The translations under genes and the position numbers were made by a program. 64,000 nucleotides of DNA, taken from CBDFKU01 sp965248975. Lineage in GTDB: Bacteria; Chloroflexota; Dehalococcoidia; Lucifugimonadales; JAGWBF01. The DNA lies in NCBI GenBank assembly GCA_965248975.1, contig CBDFKU010000005.1, positions 1 to 64,000 on the forward strand, in the 5' to 3' direction. Positions 18,769 through 27,118 of this stretch are shown here, in pieces. Numbering within the stretch: position 1 is the stretch's first letter; each line of letters opens with the position of its first letter. The notes under the pieces were generated by a model. That model had not been told where the DNA came from and did not search any database. It was given only the letters and a program-made list of their open reading frames with translations.

Positions 18769-20727
18769 TTACGCACCCTCCTCCTCACCGTACTGGTCCT
18801 TCAAGGCCTCCACCACGGCGGGGTCGGCCAGGGTGGTGGTGTCCCCCAGGGCCCGCCCTTCGGCCACGTCCCGTAGGAGACGCCGCATGATCTTGCCGCT
18901 ACGGGTCTTGGGCAGCTCCGCTGTGAAGAAGATGTCGTCCGGTCGAGCTATAGCGCCGATCTTGGTGACTACGTGGGACTTGAGCTCACTGATCAGGGAC
19001 TCCGATGGATCGACTTTCTCCTTCAAGGTAACGAAGGCGACTACGGCCTGGCCTTTGACGTCGTGGGTCTTGCCTATTGAGGCGGCCTCGGCCACCGAGG
19101 GGTGGTCAACCAGGGCGCTTTCCACCTCCATAGTGGAGATGCGGTGGGCGGACACGTTGATCACGTCGTCCACCCGGCCCAGCAGCCAGAAGTACCCTTC
19201 CTCGTCCCTCTTGGAGCCGTCGGCGGTGAAGTAGATGTCGGGGTACCGGGACCAGTACTGCTGCACGTATCTGTCGGGGTCGCCGTAGATGGTCCGAAGC
19301 ATGGCAGGCCAGGGCTTTTTCAGCACCAAGTAGCCGCCCTGACCGGCCCCTACCGCGTTGCCGGCCTCGTCCACCACCTCTGCGTCCACGCCGGGGAAGG
19401 GTCGGGTGGCGGAGCCCGGCTTGAGGGTGGTGATGCCGGGCAGAGCGGTGATGAGAATCATGCCCGTCTCGGTCTGCCACCAGGTATCCACCACCGGACA
19501 CCGTCCACCACCCACGTTCTCCCAGTACCACATCCACGCCTCGGGGTTGATGGGCTCCCCCACGCTGCCCAGCAGGCGCAACGAAGACAGGTCGTGCATC
19601 TTGGGGTACTGCTCGCCCCATCGCATGCAGCTGCGGATGGCCGTGGGGGCGGTGTACAGTATTGTGGCGCCGTACTTCTCCACTATAGCCCAGAACCGGT
19701 CTCGGTCGGGATAGTCGGGAGATCCCTCGTACATGACCGAAGTGGCCCCGTTGGCCAGGGGGCCGTACACGATGTAGCTGTGGCCCGTGACCCACCCTAT
19801 GTCGGCGGTGCACCAGTAGACGTCGTCCTCCTTGAGGTCGAACACCCACTTGGTGGTTGCATAGGTGCCCAGGAGATAGCCCGCCGTGGTGTGGACGATG
19901 CCCTTGGGCTTGCCGGTAGTGCCGCTGGTGTACAGCAGGTACAGGATGTCTTCGCTGTCCATGGGCTCGGCTTCGCATTTGATCGGCTGCCCCTCGGTCA
20001 CGTCGTGCCACCACACGTCCCGGCCGGCCGCCATCTGGTCGTCGGCGCTGCCGGTACGGCGCACCACCACTACGCTTTCGATCGTTGGGGTGCCTTCGAG
20101 GGCCTCGTCGGCATTGCGTTTCAGTGGGACCACGTTGCCGCGACGATATCCGCCGTCGGCGGTGACGAGAACCTTCGCCTCGGAGTCGTTGATGCGGTCC
20201 CTCAGGGACTCGGAGCTGAACCCGCCGAACACCACGCTGTGGGGGGCGCCAATCCGAGCACAGGCCAGCATCGTTATAGGAAGCTCGGGGATCATTGGCA
20301 GGTAGATGGTGATCCGGTCGCCTTTGCGCACCCCCAGGCTCTTCAGGGCGTTGGCGAAACGGCACACCTCGCGGTGCAGGTCCCAGTAGGTATACACCTT
20401 CCAGTCGCCCGGCTCGCCCTCCCAGATCAGGGCGGCCTTGTTGCGGCGCTGGGTGGTGAGATGCCGGTCCAGGCAGTTGTGGGACACGTTGATCTTGCCC
20501 CCGACGAACCACTTGGCGAAGGGAGGGTCCCAATCCAGGACCGTGTCCCACTTCTTGAACCAGTCCAGCTCTTCGGCGAACCGGGCCCAGAAGCCCTCGA
20601 AGTCCTTCTGGGCCTCCTCGTACACGCCGGGGTCGCGGACGTTGGCCCGCCGCGCGAACTCATCGGGAGGGGGAAACCTGCGGTCCTCCTGCAGAAGGGC
20701 CTCGATGTTCCCCGCGCTCTCAGCCAT
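18769..20727 (-). CDS. acsA: Acetyl-CoA synthetase
   Basis: A 652-residue AMP-forming enzyme that converts acetate, ATP and CoA to acetyl-CoA. The phosphate-binding loop YTSGTTGKPKGI, the WWQTETGMI motif and the C-terminal PKTRSGKIMRR lysine (site of regulatory acetylation in the family) are present, and length is normal. The ATG at 20727 has GGAGGTA upstream. A promoter-like TTGTGA (20773-20768), 16-base spacer and TATATG (20751-20746) sits just before. The gene is followed by the HflKC-like gene on the same strand, and a copy of its 3' end recurs at 16585. Confidence 0.95.
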   Translation of the reverse strand: MAESAGNIEALLQEDRRFPPPDEFARRANVRDPGVYEEAQKDFEGFWARFAEELDWFKKWDTVLDWDPPFAKWFVGGKINVSHNCLDRHLTTQRRNKAALIWEGEPGDWKVYTYWDLHREVCRFANALKSLGVRKGDRITIYLPMIPELPITMLACARIGAPHSVVFGGFSSESLRDRINDSEAKVLVTADGGYRRGNVVPLKRNADEALEGTPTIESVVVVRRTGSADDQMAAGRDVWWHDVTEGQPIKCEAEPMDSEDILYLLYTSGTTGKPKGIVHTTAGYLLGTYATTKWVFDLKEDDVYWCTADIGWVTGHSYIVYGPLANGATSVMYEGSPDYPDRDRFWAIVEKYGATILYTAPTAIRSCMRWGEQYPKMHDLSSLRLLGSVGEPINPEAWMWYWENVGGGRCPVVDTWWQTETGMILITALPGITTLKPGSATRPFPGVDAEVVDEAGNAVGAGQGGYLVLKKPWPAMLRTIYGDPDRYVQQYWSRYPDIYFTADGSKRDEEGYFWLLGRVDDVINVSAHRISTMEVESALVDHPSVAEAASIGKTHDVKGQAVVAFVTLKEKVDPSESLISELKSHVVTKIGAIARPDDIFFTAELPKTRSGKIMRRLLRDVAEGRALGDTTTLADPAVVEALKDQYGEEEGA

Positions 20728-20745
20728 GTGCCTACCTCCGAGACC

Positions 20746-20773
20746 CATATACCTTGACGATTTTGTATCACAA
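20746..20773 (-). promoter_or_regulatory. Promoter candidate for acsA
   Basis: On the minus strand TTGTGA, a 16-base spacer and TATATG precede the acsA ribosome binding site by about 10 bases. It is a reasonable sigma-70 match but not proven. Confidence 0.4.
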
Positions 20774-20890
20774 AGGAGGCTGGCTTGTAAACGTCCAGCC
20801 GAGGTTTACCTTCTCAGAGGTATCCATGGCGGAGTCCGACTTCAACGGCTGGTTTCTCAGGCTTAAATCGAGACTCCTGACTACTATCCC

Positions 20891-20924
20891 TTGTGATATC
20901 CCCTGACACCATATACAGTATGGT
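20891..20924 (+). promoter_or_regulatory. Promoter and palindromic operator before pcrA/uvrD
   Basis: TTGTGA (20891-20896), a 17-base spacer and TACAGT (20914-20919) form a promoter for the helicase gene. An inverted repeat ACCATATACAGTATGGT (20908-20924; 6-bp arms) covers the -10 element, as expected for a repressor site. Damage-inducible (LexA-type) control of this helicase is a guess. Confidence 0.45.
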
Positions 20925-20965
20925 AGGGTAGGTCTCCGTTCGTTCGAGTCCTGCCTGACAACATC

Positions 20966-23158
20966 ATGAACTCACAAACAACCATCCTTGAAGGACTTAA
21001 CCCCGCCCAGCGAGAGGCCGTGGAGGCCATCGAAGGCCCCCTGCTGATCGTCGCCGGGCCGGGCAGCGGCAAGACCCGGGTCATCACCCACCGCGTCGCC
21101 TACCTGGTGCGAGTCTGCGGCATCTCCCCCTACCGCATTCTTGGAGTGACCTTCACCAACAAAGCGGCCCGGGAGATGCGCGGCCGGCTGGAACGCCTGG
21201 TGGGGACCCGGTCGGGCCAGCTCACGGTGGGCACCTTCCACGCCTTCTGCGCCGGGATACTGCGCCGCGAGGGGAAGCACATCGGCCTGGACTCCAGCTT
21301 CACCATATACGACGACGAGGACCAGATGAACCTGCTCAAGCAGGCCATGGAGCAAGTGGAGGTGGACCCCAAACGGTTCCCGCCCCGGGCCATCCAGAGC
21401 GTCATCTCCAGGTCCAAGTCCATCCTCGTGGATGCCCAGGGCCTGTCCCTCAACCACCAGGGCTACTTCGAGGAGCAGGCGGCCAAGGTCTATCATCGAT
21501 ACGAGGAGTTGCTGACCCGGAACAGCGGCGTGGACTTCGACGACCTGCTGATGAAAACGGTACACCTCTTCCGCAACAACCCTGAGGTGCTCAAGAGGTA
21601 CCAGCGTCGCTTCCTCCATATCCTCATCGACGAGTTCCAGGACACCAACGTCTCCCAGTACATGCTGGCCAGGCTCCTGGCAGATGAGTACAAGAACATC
21701 TGTGTGGTGGGTGACGCCGACCAGTCCATCTACTCCTGGCGCCACGCCGACATACGCAACATCCTCAGCTTCCAGCGGGACTACCCACAGGCCCGGACCA
21801 TCGCCCTGGAGGAGAACTACCGCTCCACCGGCATAATCCTCCAGGCAGCCAAGCACCTCATCTCCTCCAACCGCATACGCCTGAGCAAGGACCTGTGGAC
21901 CAGCAACGACAGCGGACAGCCTGTTGTGGTCCACGAGGCCTACAACGAGGGGGAAGAGGCTCAGTTCGTGCTGAAGGAGGTTAGCCGCCTGGGTGCGGAC
22001 GATGGCTTCAAGGCCGGCGACTGCGCCGTGATGTACAGGGTGAACGCCCAGTCCCGGGCCCTGGAAGAGGCATGCCTGCGCTACGGCATGCAGTACAGGC
22101 TGGTAGGCGGCGTCCGGTTCTATCAGCGCCGGGAGGTCAAGGACGTGATGTCCTACCTCCGCCTGATCAACAACCCCAACGACGAGATCAGCCTGGCTCG
22201 GGTGGTCAACGTGCCCCTCAGGGGCATCGGTCAGCGCTCTCTGGAGGACCTGACCCGCTGGGCCAGGAGCCAGGAGCTACCCCTGTTCTCCGCCCTGGAG
22301 CGGGCGTCCGAGGGCGGAGTGACCGGCATGAGCCCCAGGGTGACCAGGCCGGTGGCCGGCTTCGTCCAGGTTATCAAGGGGTTGATGGAGGACAGCCGGC
22401 GCCTCGACGTGGTAGATCTCATCGAAAGCCTGCTGGAGCGCATCCGCTACCAGGAATACCTAAAGGAACGGACCGAGGACCCCGACGAGCGTTGGGAGAA
22501 CGTGCTGGAGCTGAGAAACACCGCCCAGGAGTTCCGCGCGATGGACCCGCCCGATGGCCTGACGAGCCTGCTGGAACGACTGGCCCTGGTCGCCGACGTG
22601 GACGGCTATGATGCGTCGGCCGACGCCCTTACCCTCATCACCCTGCACCAGGCCAAGGGGCTGGAGTTCCCGGTGGTGTTCATGGTGGGCATGGAGGAGG
22701 GGCTGCTGCCCCACATCCGCTCCATGGATAGCGCCGAGGAGCTGGAAGAAGAGCGGAGGCTGTGCTACGTGGGCATGACCCGCTCCAAGGAGCGTCTGTA
22801 CCTGGTCAGGTCCTTCCGCCGCGGGTTCATGGGCGGGAGCGGCGGACCGGCGGCGCCTTCCCGCTTCCTCAACGAGATACCCAGGGACCTGATAACCTCC
22901 TCGAGGCGAGAGGTCCCCGCCGGTAGGTCTGCCTGGGGCATTTGGGAGCCGTCCGTCGCCACCGCCGTCGACGGACCGGACCCCGCCCTCCCGACCCTCA
23001 AGTCCGGCGACAAGGTGGGCCACTCCACCTTCGGCGAAGGAATGGTCGTGAGTTGCAACCCCTCGGGCCACGACTTCGAGGTCACCGTGGCCTTCGCCGA
23101 TGGGGCCGGGGTAAAGCGGCTTCTGCTGAGCTTCGCCAACCTGGAGAAGCTCAGCTAG
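20966..23158 (+). CDS. pcrA: UvrD/PcrA-type DNA helicase
   Basis: A 730-residue superfamily 1A 3'-5' helicase for repair and replication. Motifs in order: GPGSGKTRVI (I), TFTNKAAREM (Ia), DEFQDTN (II), GDADQSIYSWR (III), LEENYRST (IV), TLHQAKGLEF (V) and CYVGMTRS (VI). The C-terminal KVGHSTFGEGMVV segment is the Tudor-like PcrA tail that contacts RNA polymerase. Length is typical of PcrA. The promoter region carries a palindrome over the -10 element. Confidence 0.95.
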   Translation: MNSQTTILEGLNPAQREAVEAIEGPLLIVAGPGSGKTRVITHRVAYLVRVCGISPYRILGVTFTNKAAREMRGRLERLVGTRSGQLTVGTFHAFCAGILRREGKHIGLDSSFTIYDDEDQMNLLKQAMEQVEVDPKRFPPRAIQSVISRSKSILVDAQGLSLNHQGYFEEQAAKVYHRYEELLTRNSGVDFDDLLMKTVHLFRNNPEVLKRYQRRFLHILIDEFQDTNVSQYMLARLLADEYKNICVVGDADQSIYSWRHADIRNILSFQRDYPQARTIALEENYRSTGIILQAAKHLISSNRIRLSKDLWTSNDSGQPVVVHEAYNEGEEAQFVLKEVSRLGADDGFKAGDCAVMYRVNAQSRALEEACLRYGMQYRLVGGVRFYQRREVKDVMSYLRLINNPNDEISLARVVNVPLRGIGQRSLEDLTRWARSQELPLFSALERASEGGVTGMSPRVTRPVAGFVQVIKGLMEDSRRLDVVDLIESLLERIRYQEYLKERTEDPDERWENVLELRNTAQEFRAMDPPDGLTSLLERLALVADVDGYDASADALTLITLHQAKGLEFPVVFMVGMEEGLLPHIRSMDSAEELEEERRLCYVGMTRSKERLYLVRSFRRGFMGGSGGPAAPSRFLNEIPRDLITSSRREVPAGRSAWGIWEPSVATAVDGPDPALPTLKSGDKVGHSTFGEGMVVSCNPSGHDFEVTVAFADGAGVKRLLLSFANLEKLS

Positions 23159-23235
23159 GAATCGCTCACGAAAACATCGGGCCACAAGATGAGCACAGCA
23201 CGGTCTTTCAATTTTGCTCAGGGCAAGTGTTTTCC

Positions 23236-23291
23236 GCTCGCCCTGAGCCAGTCGAAGGGCATCCCTGAGGTTCGACCAGCTCACCACGAGC
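23236..23291. repeat. Long imperfect palindrome, dispersed-repeat type
   Basis: GCTCG...TGAGC...GTCGAA (23236-23256) is mirrored by TTCGAC...GCTCA...CGAGC (23271-23291). The sequence CCCTGAGCCAGTCGAAGGG resembles a repeat seen dispersed between genes in many bacteria. It may also terminate the helicase transcript. A smaller stem GCCCCTGTGGGGC follows at about 23313-23325. Confidence 0.5.
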
Positions 23292-23356
23292 GTTAGACAT
23301 CTGCCTATTAAAGCCCCTGTGGGGCACAGTTTCCGGCGTTTGACATCGGTGCATCT

Positions 23357-23385
23357 ATGTGCTATTATCACTTATGTGAGCACAT
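23357..23385. promoter_or_regulatory. Inverted repeat at the PadR-regulator start
   Basis: ATGTGCT (23357-23363) and AGCACAT (23379-23385) form an inverted repeat with a 15-base spacer spanning the GTG start at 23376. PadR-family operators commonly carry ATGT...ACAT arms, so autoregulation is likely but not shown. Confidence 0.45.
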
Positions 23386-23846
23386 CATCGAGCGACGCCA
23401 GTACAGGGTCCCGGGGCTCACCTAGAAGCCAGCAGGGTCCTTCGTTACCCGGCGGCCCGCTGCCCAAGGCCATTCTGGAAGCCTGGCTGCTCCTCCTGAT
23501 CGGGAGCTGGGGCTCTCACGGATACGCCCTGTCCGACGCCCTCAAAAAGCTGGGCTTCGAGGCGCTGGACCACACCAGGGTCTATCGTCTACTCCGCGAC
23601 CTGGAACGCCGGGGGTTCCTCCTGTCCTCCTGGGATGTCCAGTCCAATGGCCCGGCCAGACGCTCTTACAGGTTGACCGAGTCGGGAGAGGAGTTCCTGG
23701 CCGCCTCGGCCCAGGTCATGCAGGGGTACCTGAGAATGATGGGCACCTTCACCGAGATGTACACAGGGGCGCTGGAGTCTATGTTGGGACTGGAGAAGGA
23801 CGGGCAAGAGCCCGACATCACCGAAAGGAGAGGCTATGACGACTGA
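23376..23846 (+). CDS. PadR-family transcriptional regulator
   Basis: A winged-helix regulator of about 156 residues from the GTG at 23376. The core LEAWLLLLIGSWGSHGYALSDAL, then LDHTRVYRLLRDLERRGFL and the wing (GPARRSYRLTESGEEFL) are PadR hallmarks; the C-terminal helix would dimerise. It heads a cluster of phasin-like, phaC-like, MaoC and SDR genes and probably controls it. An inverted repeat across its own start suggests autoregulation. The next gene overlaps its end by 11 bases. Confidence 0.85.
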   Translation: MSTSSSDASTGSRGSPRSQQGPSLPGGPLPKAILEAWLLLLIGSWGSHGYALSDALKKLGFEALDHTRVYRLLRDLERRGFLLSSWDVQSNGPARRSYRLTESGEEFLAASAQVMQGYLRMMGTFTEMYTGALESMLGLEKDGQEPDITERRGYDD

Positions 23847-24051
23847 GCAGAGTAACCAGGGTAACGCGAAATACGTGGGGGCGTTGGAGGACTATGAAAG
23901 GCAGCTGATCGCCTCGACGCGGCAGCTGGCGGGCGCAACAGTCGAGGCCGGAAAGGTCTATCAGGCCGCCGTCGAGGCGTCCATCAAGTTCTCCTTCGAT
24001 CAGTGGCGGACGCTGGTCACCCAATCCTCCCAGGGCGGTGCCGAGGAGTAG
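23836..24051 (+). CDS. Small phasin-like protein
   Basis: A 71-residue, helix-forming protein (YVGALEDYERQLIASTRQLA, then VEAGKVYQAAVEASIKF) with no membrane segment. It overlaps the PadR gene by 11 bases, and a PhaC-like gene follows. Amphipathic helix content and context suggest a polyhydroxyalkanoate granule or phasin-like partner, but sequence alone does not prove it. Confidence 0.6.
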   Translation: MTTEQSNQGNAKYVGALEDYERQLIASTRQLAGATVEAGKVYQAAVEASIKFSFDQWRTLVTQSSQGGAEE

Positions 24052-24141
24052 ACCCGGCGTCGGCCTGTCAGGTTGACGCCGATCCCAGGCCGGCTTCCGG
24101 CTTGGGCCCCAATCGACCGTGAGTGCCCGGGAGGCAAAAAG

Positions 24142-24860
24142 ATGGCTACTTCCCAAGACGCCAACGCGGCGCAGGAGCCGTACCGCCAGGCGGCCCGCCG
24201 GATGAACCACCTGCTGGAGCTCGCCCGGGGCGAGTTCCGCAAGGGAGTGGCATCGACTCCCAACGAGGTCGTCTGGTCCAAGCGCAAAGCGCGGCTCTAC
24301 CACTACTTCCCCCGGTCGGAAGACGTATCGGAGGAGCCGGTCCTGGTTGTGCCGTGGATCGGGATCAGCCGGCCGTACAGCCTGGACCTCTTGCCCGAAA
24401 TCAGCTTCATCCGGTCCCTGTGCGCCAGCGGATACCACACCTACCTCCTGGACTGGGGAGAGCCCGGTGAAGAGGACGCCGACATCGGCTTCGAGGAAAC
24501 TTCCCTGGACCTGCTCCCCAGGGCCGTTGCCGCCGCCCTCAGGAACTCGGGTAGCGAGAGACTCAGCATGGTGGGAGTCTGCCTCGGGGTGCCCATGGCC
24601 CTCACCTACCTCACCCTCACCCGGAACGCCCCTGTGCGGAACTTCGTCGCCATGGTGGGGCCCATAGATTTCGACCAGGGTGGAATGTTCAAGGCCTGGG
24701 TCGGCAACCCCGCCTCCCCTGCGGAAGCGCTGGCCAGGACTTGGGGGGGGCGTACCCACCAGCGCCATGGGGCTTGGATTCAAGCTCCTGAGGCCCATGG
24801 GAGACGTATCCGCCTACATGAATCTCATGTGGAACCTGGACAAGCGGGATTGGAGGAGAC
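24142..24860 (+). pseudogene. PhaC-like polyhydroxyalkanoate synthase, frameshifted and truncated
   Basis: The frame from ATG 24142 encodes an alpha/beta-hydrolase of the PhaC type: VPWIGISRPYSLDL, TYLLDWGEPG and the nucleophile elbow GVCLGV with its cysteine. An 8-G run (24743-24750) shifts the frame. Removing one G restores the PhaC-like GVPTSAMGLGFKLLRP and YMNLMWNLDKRD. About 240 residues in, the homology stops where another coding tail begins. The last third of a normal PhaC (about 350 residues), with the catalytic Asp and His, is missing. As assembled, the synthase cannot be active. The uninterrupted first frame runs to 24927, but its end is out-of-frame sequence. Confidence 0.75.
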
Positions 24861-25034
24861 CCTCAAAACCTTCAACCTGCCGTCGAGAAAACAGGTCTGG
24901 GTGTGGCAGAGCAGCTCAAGAGCGTAGAGAGCAGGCTGGACGAGCTGGGAGACCAGTTGGACGAGATTCAGGGAACCCTCGGGAAGGCCACGCCCCCAGC
25001 CCGTCCAACCCGCGGTCGCAAGGGTGGCCAGTAA
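24852..25034 (+). pseudogene. C-terminal tail of a phasin/PhaE-like protein
   Basis: A third frame, open after 24822 without a start codon, reads NLQPAVEKTG and then a coiled coil (VAEQLKSVESRLDELGDQLD, EIQGTLG) with a basic proline-rich end ARPTRGRKGGQ, stopping at 25034. This looks like the C-terminus of a phasin or PhaE-type subunit. Its head and the phaC tail are both absent, as if a deletion at about 24850 joined two neighbouring genes. A misassembly could give the same picture. Confidence 0.6.
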
Positions 25035-25170
25035 CACCACCTGAACCCGAGGCATGGGAGCTATGGAACCGGCGCTCTCCGGGTATAGTCGCCGAACCGG
25101 GAGCCGCTATCCTTGACACCCCATGAGGCCGTCTGTAAACTCTTGGCGGTAAAGCTACAGGAGGTCCTGG

Positions 25171-25620
25171 ATGACCACCTTTGTCACCGAGGAGATACGC
25201 CAGCAGGCCGTCGGGACCGAAGGCCCCCCGGAAATCGTCGAGGTGGAGAAGGGGGCCATCAGACAGTTCGCCGAAGCGGTGGGGGACGCCAATCCCCTTT
25301 GGAACGACGAGGTATCGGCCCGTAAGAGTCGATACGGCGGGATAGTGGCTCCCCCAACGTTCCTGCGTACCGCCAGGGCGGCCGTCCCCGAGCTGCCCTT
25401 CAAGAACCCCTTCCAGCGCCTCCTGGACGGTGGTAGCGAGTGGGAGTACTTCGAGCCCGTCAGGCCGGGCGACCGCATCACTGCCATTACCCGAATATCT
25501 GACCTTAGCGAGCGGGCTGGGCGGCTGGGCCAGATGATGTTCGTCGTGTTCGAGATCACCTACACCAATCAGTTGGACCAGATGGTGGCGGTGCAGCGCA
25601 GCACATTGATCTGGTACTAG
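25171..25620 (+). CDS. MaoC-like dehydratase, N-terminal-domain type
   Basis: A 149-residue hot-dog-fold protein of the FAS1/MaoC N-terminal dehydratase type. FAEAVGDANPLWNDEVSARKSRYGGIVAPPTFL is the family core at residues about 32-65, with WEYFEPVRPGDRI after it. The partner hot-dog gene follows 49 bases downstream; the two probably form a heteromeric (R)-enoyl-CoA or 3-hydroxyacyl-CoA hydratase. CAGGAGG lies upstream of the ATG. A 17-base tandem repeat covers the stop codon. Confidence 0.83.
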   Translation: MTTFVTEEIRQQAVGTEGPPEIVEVEKGAIRQFAEAVGDANPLWNDEVSARKSRYGGIVAPPTFLRTARAAVPELPFKNPFQRLLDGGSEWEYFEPVRPGDRITAITRISDLSERAGRLGQMMFVVFEITYTNQLDQMVAVQRSTLIWY

Positions 25621-25647
25621 CCGGGATCTGGTACTAGCCGGGATCTG
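25608..25647. repeat. 17-base tandem repeat over a stop codon
   Basis: GATCTGGTACTAGCCGG is repeated twice in tandem (25608-25624 and 25625-25641), with a third partial copy GATCTG. The first copy carries the TAG stop of the MaoC-like gene. This looks like a recent replication-slippage duplication. Confidence 0.8.
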
Positions 25648-25669
25648 TGGACCAAAGGGAGGCCCGAGG

Positions 25670-26101
25670 ATGGCCGATACGGTTTTCTGGGAAGACGTCC
25701 AGGAAGGCATGGAGATACCGAGTCTGGTGAAGGAGCCCTCCACGCGCCAGCTCGTGATGTACGCCGGCGCGTCCGGTGACTTCTATGAGATCCACTATGA
25801 CAAAGACTTCGCCCAGGGCACCGGGCTGGACGGGGTCATCATCCACGGTGCCCTGAAGAATGCCTTCCTGGGCCAGCTGATGACCGACTGGATCGGGGAG
25901 CACGGCACTCTGAAGAAGCTGGCCTGTCAGTACAGGGGCATGGACCGTCCCGGCTCCAAAGTTAACTGTAAAGGGACAGTGACCCGAAAGTACGTAGAAG
26001 GCAGCGATCATCTGGTGGACTGCGACATCTGGCTGGAAAACGGCGAGGGCGACCGCACCACCCTGGGATCGTCCACCGTGATGCTGCCCACCCGAGGCTG
26101 A
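25670..26101 (+). CDS. MaoC-like hydratase, catalytic partner
   Basis: A 143-residue hot-dog protein. YAGASGDFYEIHYDKDFA carries the hydratase Asp and His of the MaoC catalytic pair, and GVIIHGALKNAFLGQL follows. Paired with the preceding N-terminal-type subunit it should hydrate enoyl-CoA during fatty acid breakdown or PHA precursor supply. It precedes two SDR genes, consistent with a hydratase plus dehydrogenase pathway. Confidence 0.85.
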   Translation: MADTVFWEDVQEGMEIPSLVKEPSTRQLVMYAGASGDFYEIHYDKDFAQGTGLDGVIIHGALKNAFLGQLMTDWIGEHGTLKKLACQYRGMDRPGSKVNCKGTVTRKYVEGSDHLVDCDIWLENGEGDRTTLGSSTVMLPTRG

Positions 26102-26158
26102 TCCCCACCGCAGCGGTCGGACACCCTCTCACTGGGAGGAAAAGACGAGGAGCGAAGC

Positions 26159-27085
26159 ATGACCGATGTCCTCAAGGACAAAGTAGCGATAGTGACGGGA
26201 GCCGGCAGGGGTATCGGCCGAGGGATAGCCCTGCTGATGGCCGCCGAAGGAGCCAGCGTCGTGGTGGTAGACCCGGGCGTCTCGGTTGACGGCTCCGGGG
26301 CGGATCGGTCCCCAGCCCAAGAGGTTGTCAAGGAGATCACCGACGCGGGCGGCAGCGCCGTCGCTTCCCACGAGTCCGTCACCACCATGGATGGCGGCGA
26401 GAGGATCGTCCAGACCGCGGTGGACAGCTTCGGCAGGCTGGACATCGTGGTCACCTGCGCCGGCATCCTGAGGGACCGGATGGTGTTCAATATGACGGAG
26501 CAGGAGTGGGACGACGTGATCGCCGTCCACCTGAAGGGCACATTCACCGTGGTAAAACACGCTTGCATCCGGTTTCGCCAGCAGCGGTCGGGCCGGATAA
26601 TCACCTTCAGCTCCGAGTCTGGCCTGGTGGGCAACTCGGGCCAGGCGAACTACGGCGCCGCCAAGTCGGGCATAGCGGGATTCACCAAGGTGGTGGCCCG
26701 GGACATGGGCAGGTACGGTGTCACCGCCAACTCCATCGCTCCCAGGGCCCAGACCCGCATGATCAGCGGCATTCCCCAGACCGCCAGCGAAGTCAGGGCA
26801 CAGGCGGGCGTGGCCAGCATCGAGGGGGAGGAGGACCTATCTACCGCCTCTCCCGAAGACATCGCTCCCTTCGTGGTATACCTGGCCAGCGACTACGCGG
26901 ACAACGTAAATGCCCAGACCTTTCTGGTGTACGATGGAGAGGTGTCCCTGATGTCCCAGCCCAGGCCCGCCAGGTCCATCTACAACGAAGGACAGTGGCC
27001 CTTGGACGCCCTGGCCCCCCTGGCGCGTGGGTACCTCACCAAGGGGATTTCCAACCCGGCCCCGGTCCAACCGCCACTGCAGTAG
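26159..27085 (+). CDS. SDR-family 3-hydroxyacyl-CoA dehydrogenase-like protein, copy 1
   Basis: A 308-residue short-chain dehydrogenase. VTGAGRGIGRGIA is the NAD(P)-binding motif; CAGIL is present; catalytic Ser lies in FSSESGLVG and YGAAK supplies Tyr and Lys. The long insertion after the cofactor site and the extended C-terminus recall the dehydrogenase part of peroxisomal-type multifunctional enzyme 2, which works with MaoC hydratases such as those upstream. The neighbouring gene encodes a close paralog. Confidence 0.88.
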   Translation: MTDVLKDKVAIVTGAGRGIGRGIALLMAAEGASVVVVDPGVSVDGSGADRSPAQEVVKEITDAGGSAVASHESVTTMDGGERIVQTAVDSFGRLDIVVTCAGILRDRMVFNMTEQEWDDVIAVHLKGTFTVVKHACIRFRQQRSGRIITFSSESGLVGNSGQANYGAAKSGIAGFTKVVARDMGRYGVTANSIAPRAQTRMISGIPQTASEVRAQAGVASIEGEEDLSTASPEDIAPFVVYLASDYADNVNAQTFLVYDGEVSLMSQPRPARSIYNEGQWPLDALAPLARGYLTKGISNPAPVQPPLQ

Positions 27086-27118
27086 CAAAGGTGTTCATCC
27101 GAGCATTGAGAGGCCAAG

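Noticed and set aside
20935..20965. GTTCGAGTCCTGCC resembles a tRNA T-arm
   Set aside because: No acceptor stem, D-arm or anticodon arm can be built around it; it is the leader of the helicase gene.
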